DNA from: Rhizobiaceae bacterium
GTDB taxonomy: Bacteria > Pseudomonadota > Alphaproteobacteria > Rhizobiales > Rhizobiaceae
Assembly (NCBI GenBank): GCA_905339215.1
Contig: CAJPFN010000076.1
Coordinates: 1-61,895, forward strand
DNA length: 61,895 nucleotides
Direction of reading: 5' to 3'
The notes beneath the pieces were generated by a model. That model made no database searches. It was not told the origin of the DNA and saw only the letters and a program-made list of their open reading frames with translations. Shown piece by piece: positions 43,728 to 52,489 of this stretch (the stretch's first letter is position 1; each line of letters begins with the position of its first letter). A program made the translations under genes and the position numbers.

Positions 43728-44711
43728 ATGCGCGTGGTCATAACAGGCGCATCGGGTTTCGTCGGACACGGTCTCGCGAAATTTCTTTGCAGCCATCCGG
43801 ATGCGCTCGGCAAGCCGGTGTCAAAGCTCGTGCTTGCCGATCTCACCCCGCGCGATGCGGACCAAGGGCTCCAGGGCTGCGAAAGCGGCGAATGGCACGG
43901 TGGTGACCTGACCGATGCAGCCTACCTGGATTCACTCCTGAGAGAGCCCGTCGATTGCTTCTTTCACCTCGCGAGCGTGCCGGGCTCGGCGGCGGAAAGA
44001 AAGCCCGAACTCGGCTGGTCGGTCAATCTGTCGGGGTCGATGGCACTGATGGAGAGGCTTGCGCGTCAGGGACGGGAAGGGGGTCGACCGCCTCGCGTCG
44101 TCTTCGCCAGTTCGATTGCCGTTTATGGCGTGCTCGGACCGGGCGTGGTGAACGAAGACTGTGTTCCGCGTCCGACAATCAGCTACGGCGCGCACAAACT
44201 GATGACCGAGATCCTGCTTGCCGATCTTTCCCGGCGTGGCGAGATCGATGCGCGCTGCCTGCGCCTTCCCGGCATTGTCGCCCGGCCCGTCTCCGCGAGC
44301 GGGCACGGGTCGGCCTTCATGAGCTTGCTTTTTCACAAAGCAGTTGCTCGCGAAGGCTATGTCTGCCCGGTGTCTCTGGATGCGACCGCCTGGTGGATGT
44401 CACTCACCACCTGCGTCGCGAATCTGGTCTGGGCAGCCAGACTCGACCCCGCCACGATGCCGTCGTCCCGCCTCTGGCAATTGCCGGTCCTGCACGCCAG
44501 CGTTGGAGACATCGTGGCGACGCTCGCGGACCACCTCGACCCGGAAAGCATCTCGGGATTCCGTTTCGTGCCTGACGTGGCCGTCGAAAGCCTGTTCGGC
44601 CGGTTCCCGGTCCTCTCGGCTCCCGGAGCGATGGCCGCGGGGTTCATCAGCGATCCCGACCCAAGCGCGCTCGTGACCCAGGTCCTCAAGGGATTGCCAA
44701 GCCCGCGATAG
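43728..44711 (+). CDS. NAD-dependent epimerase/dehydratase, D-erythronate dehydrogenase-like
   Basis: The 327-residue SDR protein has the Rossmann motif VITGASGFVGHGLAK and the catalytic YGAHK of the extended SDR family. The closest resemblance is to DenD-type erythronate dehydrogenases. It starts four bases after the FAH gene and is the last gene of operon 1. Confidence 0.8.
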   Translation: MRVVITGASGFVGHGLAKFLCSHPDALGKPVSKLVLADLTPRDADQGLQGCESGEWHGGDLTDAAYLDSLLREPVDCFFHLASVPGSAAERKPELGWSVNLSGSMALMERLARQGREGGRPPRVVFASSIAVYGVLGPGVVNEDCVPRPTISYGAHKLMTEILLADLSRRGEIDARCLRLPGIVARPVSASGHGSAFMSLLFHKAVAREGYVCPVSLDATAWWMSLTTCVANLVWAARLDPATMPSSRLWQLPVLHASVGDIVATLADHLDPESISGFRFVPDVAVESLFGRFPVLSAPGAMAAGFISDPDPSALVTQVLKGLPSPR

Positions 44712-45338
44712 TCTCGCTTTCAAGGGATCTCCTTCGCTCGCAGGCCAGGTCGAGGATGCCTGGGCCAATAGGCAGATCAAGTAACACGGACGATACCCGC
44801 GGACCCGCCGGGGCTTCGGCGTCTCGTCGATCATGTCGCATCGCTGCGACTGTCGAGATTTCGTCGAAAGGTCGATCCGCGGTCGCCTTCTTCGCGTTTC
44901 TCTATATCGATGTCTTCACGCACGCGGCGGCTGTGAAAATCTGGTCGACTTAACCGTCGGAGGCGGAAAAGCTGGCGACGCGCCTGTCGCACAATCGTGT
45001 TCGTTTATACCGGGCGGCCTCGCTGCCATGTGTCAGGCTGTTTACCGAGCCGTATAGCAACCGGTCATGGATGAGGGACTTCGACCCTAAGTGCCCAGTC
45101 GAACACACGCTCCCAAGCTTCCCGTGGAGACGCCTTATCGTTGTCACTGTGATGCCTGGTTAACGTGCCGCCCCGGCGAATCCCCTGGGCGGTGCGCCTG
45201 AACAAGGAGTGGGCGGATCGTTCGGCCGGGCCGTCCACCCATCTCGGAGAGAATGCCGCGCGCGGGAACGCGGCGTGCGAAACCCTAACAGGGCCGCACG
45301 CACGACCGGCCCGTCGGTCATGCGCCAGCCTGCGGCGG
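44712..45338. other. Gap without recognisable gene
   Basis: About 630 bases between operon 1 and the DUF1269 gene. Frames on both strands are short with no known domain or good ribosome site. No terminator with a T-run is visible. Nothing here looks like an insertion sequence. Confidence 0.5.
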
Positions 45339-46139
45339 CTATGCCGCCAGCGCCTCCTTGGTCAGCGACCACGCCTGGTTGAGTTTCTTCGAACGCACCT
45401 CGAAATCGGCCTTGGCTTCGGCAATGCGCTTCTGGATCCGCGCCTTGCCGCGTTCGCTCGCGTCTCTGGCCTGGTTCTGCAGCGTCTCCACCCTCGCGTC
45501 CAGCTCGGCCTTTGCCTGATCGAGCCTGGTCCTGGCCTGTTCCCGCGTTGCCTCGATCTGCTTCTTCACCTGCTCGATGTCCTTCTGGATCGCCGCGCGG
45601 TCTTCGGCCGCGGCGCTGTTCAGATCGTCCTCGAGCGCCTTCAGGTCGGCTTCGAAGGCGGCGCTCTCGCGGACCAGCTGGTCTTCGATCACCTCGGCGC
45701 GCAGGCGCCTGAACACGATACCGCCATGCTCGTGCAGCCTCGTGTCGACCGGCGTCGTCCAGCTTTCGTCCAGTTCCGCCAGAACGGCCGCCTTGCCGGC
45801 CGTGAGCGTCGTCGACGCGTCGTCGAGGAAGGTCGCGCTGATGCCGCTCTGGTCGAGATCGAACAGAAAGCCGGTGAGGCCGCCCACCGTCGCACCGAGG
45901 GCCAGCCCCGCCGGTCCTCCCAGTATGCCAATCATGCTGCCCGTGAGGAGCCCGAGCGCGGTGCCCATAGGACCCTCGTCGGCGGCCTGCTTGATGCTGA
46001 TCTTGCCCGTCGCGTCCTTGACGACGACCGCCGACGCGTAGAGCGTGACGTCGCCGTCCGTGTGCAGATCCTTCAGGGCGCTGAGCCCCTCGAACGCAGC
46101 GGTCTCGGTGTCGAACGCCGCAAACAACATTTTTCTCAT
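45339..46139 (-). CDS. DUF1269 membrane protein with coiled-coil tail
   Basis: The 266-residue protein has the DUF1269 region (about 1-130) with a glycine-rich membrane helix pair (GTALGLLTGSMIGILGG) and then a long charged coiled coil (about 150-260). GGAGAG precedes the ATG at 46137-46139. Function of the family is unknown; its members often occur with envelope-stress and acid-resistance genes, as here. Confidence 0.8.
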   Translation of the reverse strand: MRKMLFAAFDTETAAFEGLSALKDLHTDGDVTLYASAVVVKDATGKISIKQAADEGPMGTALGLLTGSMIGILGGPAGLALGATVGGLTGFLFDLDQSGISATFLDDASTTLTAGKAAVLAELDESWTTPVDTRLHEHGGIVFRRLRAEVIEDQLVRESAAFEADLKALEDDLNSAAAEDRAAIQKDIEQVKKQIEATREQARTRLDQAKAELDARVETLQNQARDASERGKARIQKRIAEAKADFEVRSKKLNQAWSLTKEALAA

Positions 46140-46429
46140 AACTGGCTCTCCTGTCCGGTTTCTGTGATTTTGCGCCTCAGGGCGCAACGCGGGTTTTCGG
46201 CCGCTGTTCTCACGCCATGGTCGTCCCGAAACCGCTTCCCGCGTTCGGGGAGACTTGCGTGAGTGCGTGTAACCTGTATTGGGGAGCCGCTCTGTTTGAT
46301 TCCGAACGGTCGGGCCGTTTTCACGCCGGCGGAGAGCGGTGGGGACAACCCTGCCTCCGATTGCGCCTGTCGCTTCGGGTCGCCTCGCCATCGGGGAATG
46401 GAACCGGTACTGACGGACTGGATGTCTCT

Positions 46430-47485
46430 TTAAAGATCGCCGGCCTGGAGAAAAATTTCCCAGAGCGCCAGAAAGAGCGCGGCGATCAGTGGCCCGATCA
46501 CGAAGCCGTTGACCCCGAAGATGGCGATTCCGCCGAGGCTCGAGATCAGCACCACATAGCTCGGCATCTTGACGTCGGTTCCGACCAGGAGCGGTCGGAG
46601 GAAGTTGTCGATCGTGCTGATCAGTAGGGTGCCGAATACGAGGAGAACGAGGCCCTTCCAGACCGATCCCGAGAGCAGAAGGTAAACCGCAGCGGGCGCC
46701 CAGACCAGGCTGGTGCCGAGCACGGGCAGAAGCGACAACACCGCCATGAGCGCCCCCCACAGGATCGGAGCACCGATGCCGAGGATCCAGAAGATGAGCC
46801 CACCCAATACTCCCTGCACCAAAGCCACCACCAGATCGCCCTTGAGAACGCCGCGAACCGTGGCGGTGAAGCTGCTCGCGAGTGCCCGATTTTGCTCCGG
46901 CGGCAATGGAATCGCGCGTTGAATGCCGGCGAGGATCTGTTGGCCATCCCGCAGCAGGTAGAACAGCAGATAGAGCATGACGAACACGCCGAGGAGGAAG
47001 TCCACGGTCACCTTGCCGAGAGCGAGTGCCTGCTGGGCGATGAGCTGCCAGCCCTGGGTCAGAGCGGTCGCCAACCGTTCCTTCAGGGCGGGAAGGCCGC
47101 TCGACGCAAAGCCGTCCAGCGCGTTGCCCGCCCAGTTCGGAAGCGAGGACCTGAATTCGAGGAAAGACCGTTCCAGGTCCAATTCTCCCGAACGGAATCG
47201 CTCCGCGAGACCCGATACCTCCTGGAGGAGCGCGCTGGCGACCGCGGTGAGCGGAATGACTACCAGGAATGCGATCAGCAACACCGTCGCACTCGATGCG
47301 AGGTTGCGCCGCTCCGGCATCCATCGCAGCAACGCCCGGTAGAGCGGGGAAAAGATGCTCGAAAGCAGCACCGCCCACAATATCGCGCCGGCGAACGGCC
47401 ATAGAATCCAGCCGAACGCGACCGATATGGCCACGAGCATGAACGCGAGAATGGCGTTCCTTCGTATGCTGGAGCGAACGCTCAT
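46430..47485 (-). CDS. AI-2E family transporter
   Basis: The 351-residue protein has about eight membrane helices and the GVNGFVIGPLIAALFLALW ending typical of the AI-2E (UPF0118) family. Cargo is uncertain; members are linked to autoinducer-2 export or Na+/H+ exchange. It is upstream of the DUF1269 gene on the same strand with a 290-base gap. Confidence 0.87.
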   Translation of the reverse strand: MSVRSSIRRNAILAFMLVAISVAFGWILWPFAGAILWAVLLSSIFSPLYRALLRWMPERRNLASSATVLLIAFLVVIPLTAVASALLQEVSGLAERFRSGELDLERSFLEFRSSLPNWAGNALDGFASSGLPALKERLATALTQGWQLIAQQALALGKVTVDFLLGVFVMLYLLFYLLRDGQQILAGIQRAIPLPPEQNRALASSFTATVRGVLKGDLVVALVQGVLGGLIFWILGIGAPILWGALMAVLSLLPVLGTSLVWAPAAVYLLLSGSVWKGLVLLVFGTLLISTIDNFLRPLLVGTDVKMPSYVVLISSLGGIAIFGVNGFVIGPLIAALFLALWEIFLQAGDL

Positions 47486-47603
47486 CCAATGATCCGCCTG
47501 AACGAGCGCTCTTCAATCAGAGAGACACTGGCCTCTTACCTCAGCCCTCGTCCTGACGCACTCGTAACACCATCGCGCCGAAATGAGGAGTGATGTCGAT
47601 CCG

Positions 47604-48206
47604 TCAACGCGTCGCGCTTGCCACGGCCTTGACGAGGTTGCGCCCGGCGATAGCCGTCATTGTGATCGCCAGGCCCGACGTGAAGAGGTTGACGCCGACG
47701 ATCAGCCCGAGCGCCCAGACCGCCGTTCCCGGCCATCCGCTGATGATCACCCCCGCCAGGACCAGATCGGCGACCCCGCTCATCGCCATCCATCCCCACG
47801 AGTCGGGGAATGAATTGCGGTATCGGATCGCGGCGGCAATCTGGAATATGCCTTCGACGACAAAGAAGGCGATCAGCGCCAGGGTCAGCGACACGACTCC
47901 GGCGATCGGATGCCAGAGCAGCAATACGCCGACAACGAGCGTCAGCGCCGCAGTCAGCAGCGACCAGACGAATCCGGGCACGGTCGGCGCCCAGAACATC
48001 GCGACCAACCCGACGAGGCCGCTGAACAGGAACAGCCATCCGATGTAGATGTCTGTCGCGATCGTCGAGATCTGCGGCCAGAGGACCGCCAGTACGCCCA
48101 GGACGATCATGATGATGCCTTGAGCGAGGAACAGCCCCCAGTGAGTCCGCATGCTCTCGTTGAGCGCGTGCTGCACGTCGCTTGCAGATGAATTCGAGGA
48201 AATCAC
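47604..48206 (-). CDS. HdeD/DUF308-family acid-resistance membrane protein
   Basis: The 200-residue protein has six membrane helices in three DUF308 repeats. A GTG at 48204-48206 with AAAGGAGG five bases upstream sets the start (VISSNSSASDVQHALNES). Relatives include HdeD of E. coli, needed for acid tolerance at high cell density. Stands alone on the minus strand. Confidence 0.82.
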   Translation of the reverse strand: MISSNSSASDVQHALNESMRTHWGLFLAQGIIMIVLGVLAVLWPQISTIATDIYIGWLFLFSGLVGLVAMFWAPTVPGFVWSLLTAALTLVVGVLLLWHPIAGVVSLTLALIAFFVVEGIFQIAAAIRYRNSFPDSWGWMAMSGVADLVLAGVIISGWPGTAVWALGLIVGVNLFTSGLAITMTAIAGRNLVKAVASATR

Positions 48207-48310
48207 CAGGGCCTCCTTTCTCTTGGGAACGGCCCATCGCGCTTCAAGTCGGGCGGGCCATGCCGGCTGGGGAACACTGACGACTTCGTTTCGCCGCGCT
48301 GACATGCTGG

Positions 48311-49102
48311 CTATCGCGGCTTTCGCGATTGATCTGTCTGAATTCGAACACTCGCCGCCCTTTCGTCGGGCGGAAAGAGCGTTTCGAGTTCGTCCTGCAT
48401 CTCGCGGTAGCAGTCGCAGGCCGCGGCTTCGAGACCCGGCCGGTTGACGATCGTGACCGCTCCCCGCCTGTGCTCGATCAGGCCGGCCTCGGCGAGTGTG
48501 CCCATGGCGAGCGAAACGCCGGCGCGCTGGTAGCCGAGCATCATGGCGAGACCCTCGTGCGTCACGGGAAACTCGTCCATCAGGGCATTGTCGTGCGCGA
48601 TCAGCAACCAGCGGCAGCAGCGCTGTTCTATATGATGCAACCGGCAGCAGGCGATATGCCGGGCCAGTTCGCTCAAACCGAAGCGGACGTAGTTCTGCAT
48701 CACTTGGCGTAAGACGCCGTCGCGTTCGATTTCGGCCTGCAAGGCGTCGGATCGAATCCGTAGAGCCGTCCCCGGCATCTGCACAAACACGTCCAGGATC
48801 GTCGTGTGGATACCGATCAGCGGGAGGAGGTTGGCGACGCCTTCGATGCCGATCGCGCCGATCTCGACCATCCGCCCGTCTTCCATGGTCTTGGCGATGC
48901 AGACGAGTCCGCGGTTGATGAAATGGACGTGCCTGATCGGCTGATCGGCACAATCGATCCGCTGGCCCCGGGTCAGGCTCACCGGTTCGGCAAGCCGCAG
49001 AATGTGCTCCAGCGACGCCGGCGGCAGCGCCAGCAGAAGACGGTTGTTGATGCCCCTGTGTTCGTGGCGCGGGCGAATCGGAACGGACGGAGGATTTTGC
49101 AT
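48311..49102 (-). CDS. Crp/Fnr family transcriptional regulator
   Basis: The 263-residue protein has a cNMP-type barrel and a C-terminal winged helix (AMMLGYQRAGVSLAMGTLAE). The recognition helix differs from that of FNR (no E-x-x-S-R), so its site is unknown. The N-terminus has no FNR cysteines. It is divergent from a coiled-coil protein gene, with an FNR-like palindrome in the gap. Confidence 0.83.
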   Translation of the reverse strand: MQNPPSVPIRPRHEHRGINNRLLLALPPASLEHILRLAEPVSLTRGQRIDCADQPIRHVHFINRGLVCIAKTMEDGRMVEIGAIGIEGVANLLPLIGIHTTILDVFVQMPGTALRIRSDALQAEIERDGVLRQVMQNYVRFGLSELARHIACCRLHHIEQRCCRWLLIAHDNALMDEFPVTHEGLAMMLGYQRAGVSLAMGTLAEAGLIEHRRGAVTIVNRPGLEAAACDCYREMQDELETLFPPDERAASVRIQTDQSRKPR

Positions 49103-49423
49103 GGCGGTATCCCTCTGACAGATACGGGCCGCGGGTTCGCCGCTACGCGCATACCGGCAAGGAAATCGCCTCCGCCCGTCGCGGACCGGGCGACTTCGGT
49201 AGCCGCTCGGCGTCCTCGGGCGTCATTCCCGGCACCTGCACGCGCGCTAAACTTCATACCCCTGGAAATCGAAAGTCCAATAGCACGCCAGCGGCCGATC
49301 CGAGTTGACTCACGTCAACGGCCTGCCCGCCTTCCGTCGACGGCCGTTCGATTTCGAACAGAACGCAGGGGATCGAACTGGCAGAAGTGGTCATGGAAAG
49401 TCATGACTTCAAAGGGACCAGCC
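49103..49423. promoter_or_regulatory. Divergent promoter region with TTGAC-N4-GTCAA palindrome
   Basis: A 321-base gap between the Crp/Fnr gene and the coiled-coil gene. TTGACTCACGTCAA at 49305-49318 is a perfect inverted repeat with four-base spacing, like a Crp/Fnr-family site. No gene seen. Confidence 0.5.
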
Positions 49424-50044
49424 ATGCCCACGAAACATAGCAGCGCCCATTCCTTTCTGAGTTGGGCCAAGGAGCGCATCGACGAGATGGATGCCACCCT
49501 GGCGTCCCTGGAGGGCAAGTCCGCGCAGATGCAGGCCGAGACGCGCGTCAAGGCAGACCAGTTCATTGCCGAGATGAAGAAGAGGCGGGACGAATTCACC
49601 AGCGCCGTCGAGCGTCAGGTCGAGCCGGGCGAGGCGGCGTGGCAGGCTACCACGGCGAGGCTGGAAGCCGAATGGAAGGGCTTCCAGGCCGAGACGGCGA
49701 AGTATCTCGACACGTTCGGAGAGGGCATCGAGCAGGAACAGGCCGTCTTCCAGAGCCAGGTCGCGGCTCAACTGAACGCCTGGCGCGAGACGACGGACAA
49801 ACTCAATGCCGCGGCGAAGGAGTTCGCCACCGAGCGCCGGCGCGAGATAGATGCGACGGTGGCGCGCATGAAGGCCGATACCGTCGCCGCGGAACAGAAG
49901 CTGCAGGACCTGGCCCGGGCGGGATCGGAGTCCTGGTCCGCGCTGAACGCCGCGCTGAGCGAGACCCGCTCGACATTCGATCGCGCCAACCAGGCGGCGC
50001 GGGAGGCGTTCAGACGCGCGACCCGTACCGGTTCGGGCGAGTAG
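49424..50044 (+). CDS. Long coiled-coil protein of unknown function
   Basis: The 206-residue protein is almost entirely helical and charged, rich in Ala, Glu and Lys, with no membrane segment or known domain. The ATG at 49424 has AAAGGGA six bases upstream; one at 49403 is also in frame. It is followed by small membrane proteins, in a run of unknown genes controlled perhaps by the divergent Crp/Fnr gene. Confidence 0.7.
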   Translation: MPTKHSSAHSFLSWAKERIDEMDATLASLEGKSAQMQAETRVKADQFIAEMKKRRDEFTSAVERQVEPGEAAWQATTARLEAEWKGFQAETAKYLDTFGEGIEQEQAVFQSQVAAQLNAWRETTDKLNAAAKEFATERRREIDATVARMKADTVAAEQKLQDLARAGSESWSALNAALSETRSTFDRANQAAREAFRRATRTGSGE

Positions 50045-50128
50045 CCGCTCTGCCTCGGGCGGCGAGCGTCCGGACGCTTTCGCCGTCGCGGTCGCCGAAT
50101 GCAGACCATAATCCAGCCGGAGGACGTC

Positions 50129-50464
50129 ATGCCCCCAGATTCGTTGGCATCGCGCGAACTCGAATCGCTCCGCATGGAACTCGCGATGCGGGGGCAGCGC
50201 GCCAAGAAGCCCGCGGACAAGCCCGCCGAAAGCGACTTCGGGAAGAGCGCCGGCCCGGCGGCAAACGATGGCGACGCGCCGGCCGGCCCGCAGGGGGATG
50301 CCGCCTCCCAGCAGGAACTGCGCAGCCTTTTGGCCGACCTCGAAGGGGAGATCTCCGGTTTCGTCGAGGAGGCGGAGAAGAGCATCACGGCCCATTCGGC
50401 CACGACTATCCTCGTCGCCATGCTTTTGGGAATCGCGATCGGCAGCCTGCTTGCCCGTCGCTAA
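50129..50464 (+). CDS. Small protein with C-terminal membrane anchor, unknown
   Basis: The 111-residue protein has a helical N-terminal half (LRMELAMRGQRAKK), a low-complexity linker and one C-terminal membrane helix ending in two arginines (LVAMLLGIAIGSLLARR), the tail typical of ElaB/DUF883-type ribosome-associated proteins. GGAGGA precedes the ATG at 50129. Belongs to the four-gene run 49424-51649. Confidence 0.68.
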   Translation: MPPDSLASRELESLRMELAMRGQRAKKPADKPAESDFGKSAGPAANDGDAPAGPQGDAASQQELRSLLADLEGEISGFVEEAEKSITAHSATTILVAMLLGIAIGSLLARR

Positions 50465-50499
50465 CGGCATCGGAAACACGATGCGTCAGGAGTTGCCGA

Positions 50500-50997
50500 A
50501 TGATCGACAATCTGGTCCGTGATCTTCAGGTCGTAGGCAAGGCCGACTCCCTGATCGGGAGGATCTGGCTCAACGTTATGGCCCGCCGTTTCGGGCTATT
50601 CGCGCTGGCGGGTCTTGTCGCGGTCTTTGGGCTCGGCATGGCCAACGTCGCGGGCTTCTACGGACTGCAGCAGTCTTTCGGCTCCGTCTCGGCGGCAACG
50701 ATCGTCGCATTTGCCGATCTGGCGATCGCCGTGGTCATCGCGATCTTCGGCAGAGGTGTACGGCCGGGGCCGGAGCTCGAACTCGCACTCGATGTTCGCA
50801 GGATGGCCATCGACGCCCTGCAAGCCGACACAATCGACATCAAGACCACGGTCGATTCGCTCGGGCAGCAAATCCGGCAGACCAAGGAGACCGTCGCGGA
50901 TTTCGTTCACCGCCCGCTGGACACCGCGGCCGAGCGCCTCCTCGTCCCTGCGGTTCTCTCGATCCTCCGGGGCCTGCGCTCGAAGAAGCAGGCCTGA
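50500..50997 (+). CDS. Membrane protein of unknown function, phage-holin-like
   Basis: The 165-residue protein has two membrane helices (LFALAGLVAVFGLGMANVAG and AATIVAFADLAIAVVIAIFG) and a charged helical C-terminus. The pattern resembles Phage_holin_3_6/DUF1469 proteins but the match is not certain. CAGGAG precedes the ATG at 50500. Confidence 0.62.
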   Translation: MIDNLVRDLQVVGKADSLIGRIWLNVMARRFGLFALAGLVAVFGLGMANVAGFYGLQQSFGSVSAATIVAFADLAIAVVIAIFGRGVRPGPELELALDVRRMAIDALQADTIDIKTTVDSLGQQIRQTKETVADFVHRPLDTAAERLLVPAVLSILRGLRSKKQA

Positions 50998-51130
50998 GGC
51001 GGGTATCACCGGTCGACGGCAACGGTCCGCGGGTGGCGCGTCGCCCGCGGGTGCGACGCCTGCGGGGCCGGCGCCTTCGATCTCTCGACTTCAACCGCGG
51101 CGCAATGTCGTCGCCACCCTTCCATTCGCC

Positions 51131-51649
51131 ATGACCAGCAGAACGGTAACACCGCGCCAACCGAGAACGGATGTCTCGGAAAGGCGTATCTCGGCCTTCA
51201 TCTACGGCAACGTCCTGGTGCTGGCGGCGCTGATCACGTTGTCGCCGGACGCCCTGCAAACCATGCGAGGGTTCGTCTACGTCCTGGGGGCAGGATTCTC
51301 CACCTACGTCGCGCATGTCGCCTCGCATCTGTTCGCACATCTGCTTCGCCATCCCGACGGGACGGGGCTGGCTGCGCGACTGCCCGGCGAGCTGAGAGAC
51401 GCGCTGCCGATTGCCACGTCGGCGCTCCTCCCGGCGGCGGTCCTGCTGACCGCCTATTTCGGATGGTCCGAGCCGGAACTGTGCTGGGCGACGGCAATCG
51501 CCGTGATGCTGGTGAGGCTGGCGCTGCTGGGTCCCGTCGCGGCCTGGGTGGCACGGGAGCCGTTCTCGCTACTGCCGTTCCTGGCGGGCATCCTGCTCGC
51601 CCTGTTGATCGCCGCTATCGCCCTGTTGAAAGTCGCGCTGACCCACTAG
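51131..51649 (+). CDS. Multi-pass membrane protein of unknown function
   Basis: The 172-residue protein has about five membrane helices, with histidines at the end of the second (YVAHVASHLFAHLLRH). No family recognised. Last gene of the run; convergent with the TetR gene. Confidence 0.62.
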   Translation: MTSRTVTPRQPRTDVSERRISAFIYGNVLVLAALITLSPDALQTMRGFVYVLGAGFSTYVAHVASHLFAHLLRHPDGTGLAARLPGELRDALPIATSALLPAAVLLTAYFGWSEPELCWATAIAVMLVRLALLGPVAAWVAREPFSLLPFLAGILLALLIAAIALLKVALTH

Positions 51650-51674
51650 GTCTGCCTTCTGGGAGGCGCCTCGC

Positions 51675-52352
51675 TCACTGCCGCCTGGACTGGGGCTGGG
51701 CCTCCTGTTGCGCAAACATATCCGCGTTGCGGGCCGCATCGGCGGCGCGCTTTGCCGCGCCGTCCGGCGTACAGCCGAGTGCGCGCAATATGGCGCGAAC
51801 TAGATCGGGGACGGCGGAGGACTCGAGCTTGCCGGCACCGGAAAGAAAGGCGGCCTGCTGCACTAGCGCGATGACGATGCGGCTGGCAAGCTCGACCGAG
51901 CCGACGGCGATCTGTCCTCGCTCCTTCGCGCCGGCGAGGTCGTCCTTCAGCCGAATCTGTACCGCCTCGCCGACATCGGGCAAGGCCACGATGGCGTGCG
52001 CTACGAGCCGGGCGCGAGCCGGCGCTTCCGCAATATCCCGCAGGAAGATCGTCACCGCCGTGGCCAGCCGCGCCAGGGGTTCGGTCACCGCTTGACGGGC
52101 GGGCTCGTGCCGTTCCGCCAGCTCGGCGATGAGCGCGTCGCCCAGCGCCGCCTCGAGAGACGGGAGGTCGGTGAAGTGCAGATAGAATGTACCCTTTGCC
52201 AGACCGGCCTGCTGCATGACCGATTCGATCGTGACCGAGGGCGCATCCGGATCGGCATAGCAGGCGCGCGCTGCATCGAGGATGGCTGCGCGCGTCCGCG
52301 CGCGCTTCTCTCGGCCGATCTCCGCCCGACGCTCAAGATCTATCCGCGCCAT
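51675..52352 (-). CDS. TetR-family transcriptional regulator
   Basis: The 225-residue protein has an N-terminal TetR helix-turn-helix (TIESVMQQAGLAKGTFYLHF) and a variable ligand domain. It lies downstream of the FAD hydroxylase gene on the same strand. The palindrome at 54428 in the divergent promoter is its likely operator, so it probably controls both arms of operon 2. Confidence 0.87.
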   Translation of the reverse strand: MARIDLERRAEIGREKRARTRAAILDAARACYADPDAPSVTIESVMQQAGLAKGTFYLHFTDLPSLEAALGDALIAELAERHEPARQAVTEPLARLATAVTIFLRDIAEAPARARLVAHAIVALPDVGEAVQIRLKDDLAGAKERGQIAVGSVELASRIVIALVQQAAFLSGAGKLESSAVPDLVRAILRALGCTPDGAAKRAADAARNADMFAQQEAQPQSRRQ

Positions 52353-52445
52353 TCGAATCCCTTCCGCCGCCCCATCACCATGCCGCTGACAATCGTAGTT
52401 TCGGGATCGACGCGGTCAATCATCGTCGCCTGAAGTTCACGGTTG

Positions 52446-52476
52446 CTTCGCAACGGGAACCACTCCCGTTGCGAAG
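52446..52476. terminator. Strong hairpin between hydroxylase and TetR genes
   Basis: A perfect 13-bp inverted repeat (52446-52458 with 52464-52476) and a five-base loop lies just past the stop of the FAD hydroxylase. There is no T-run, so it may slow or process the transcript rather than terminate it fully; an operator role is also possible. Confidence 0.5.
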
Positions 52477-52489
52477 TGGGGCGCGCCTG

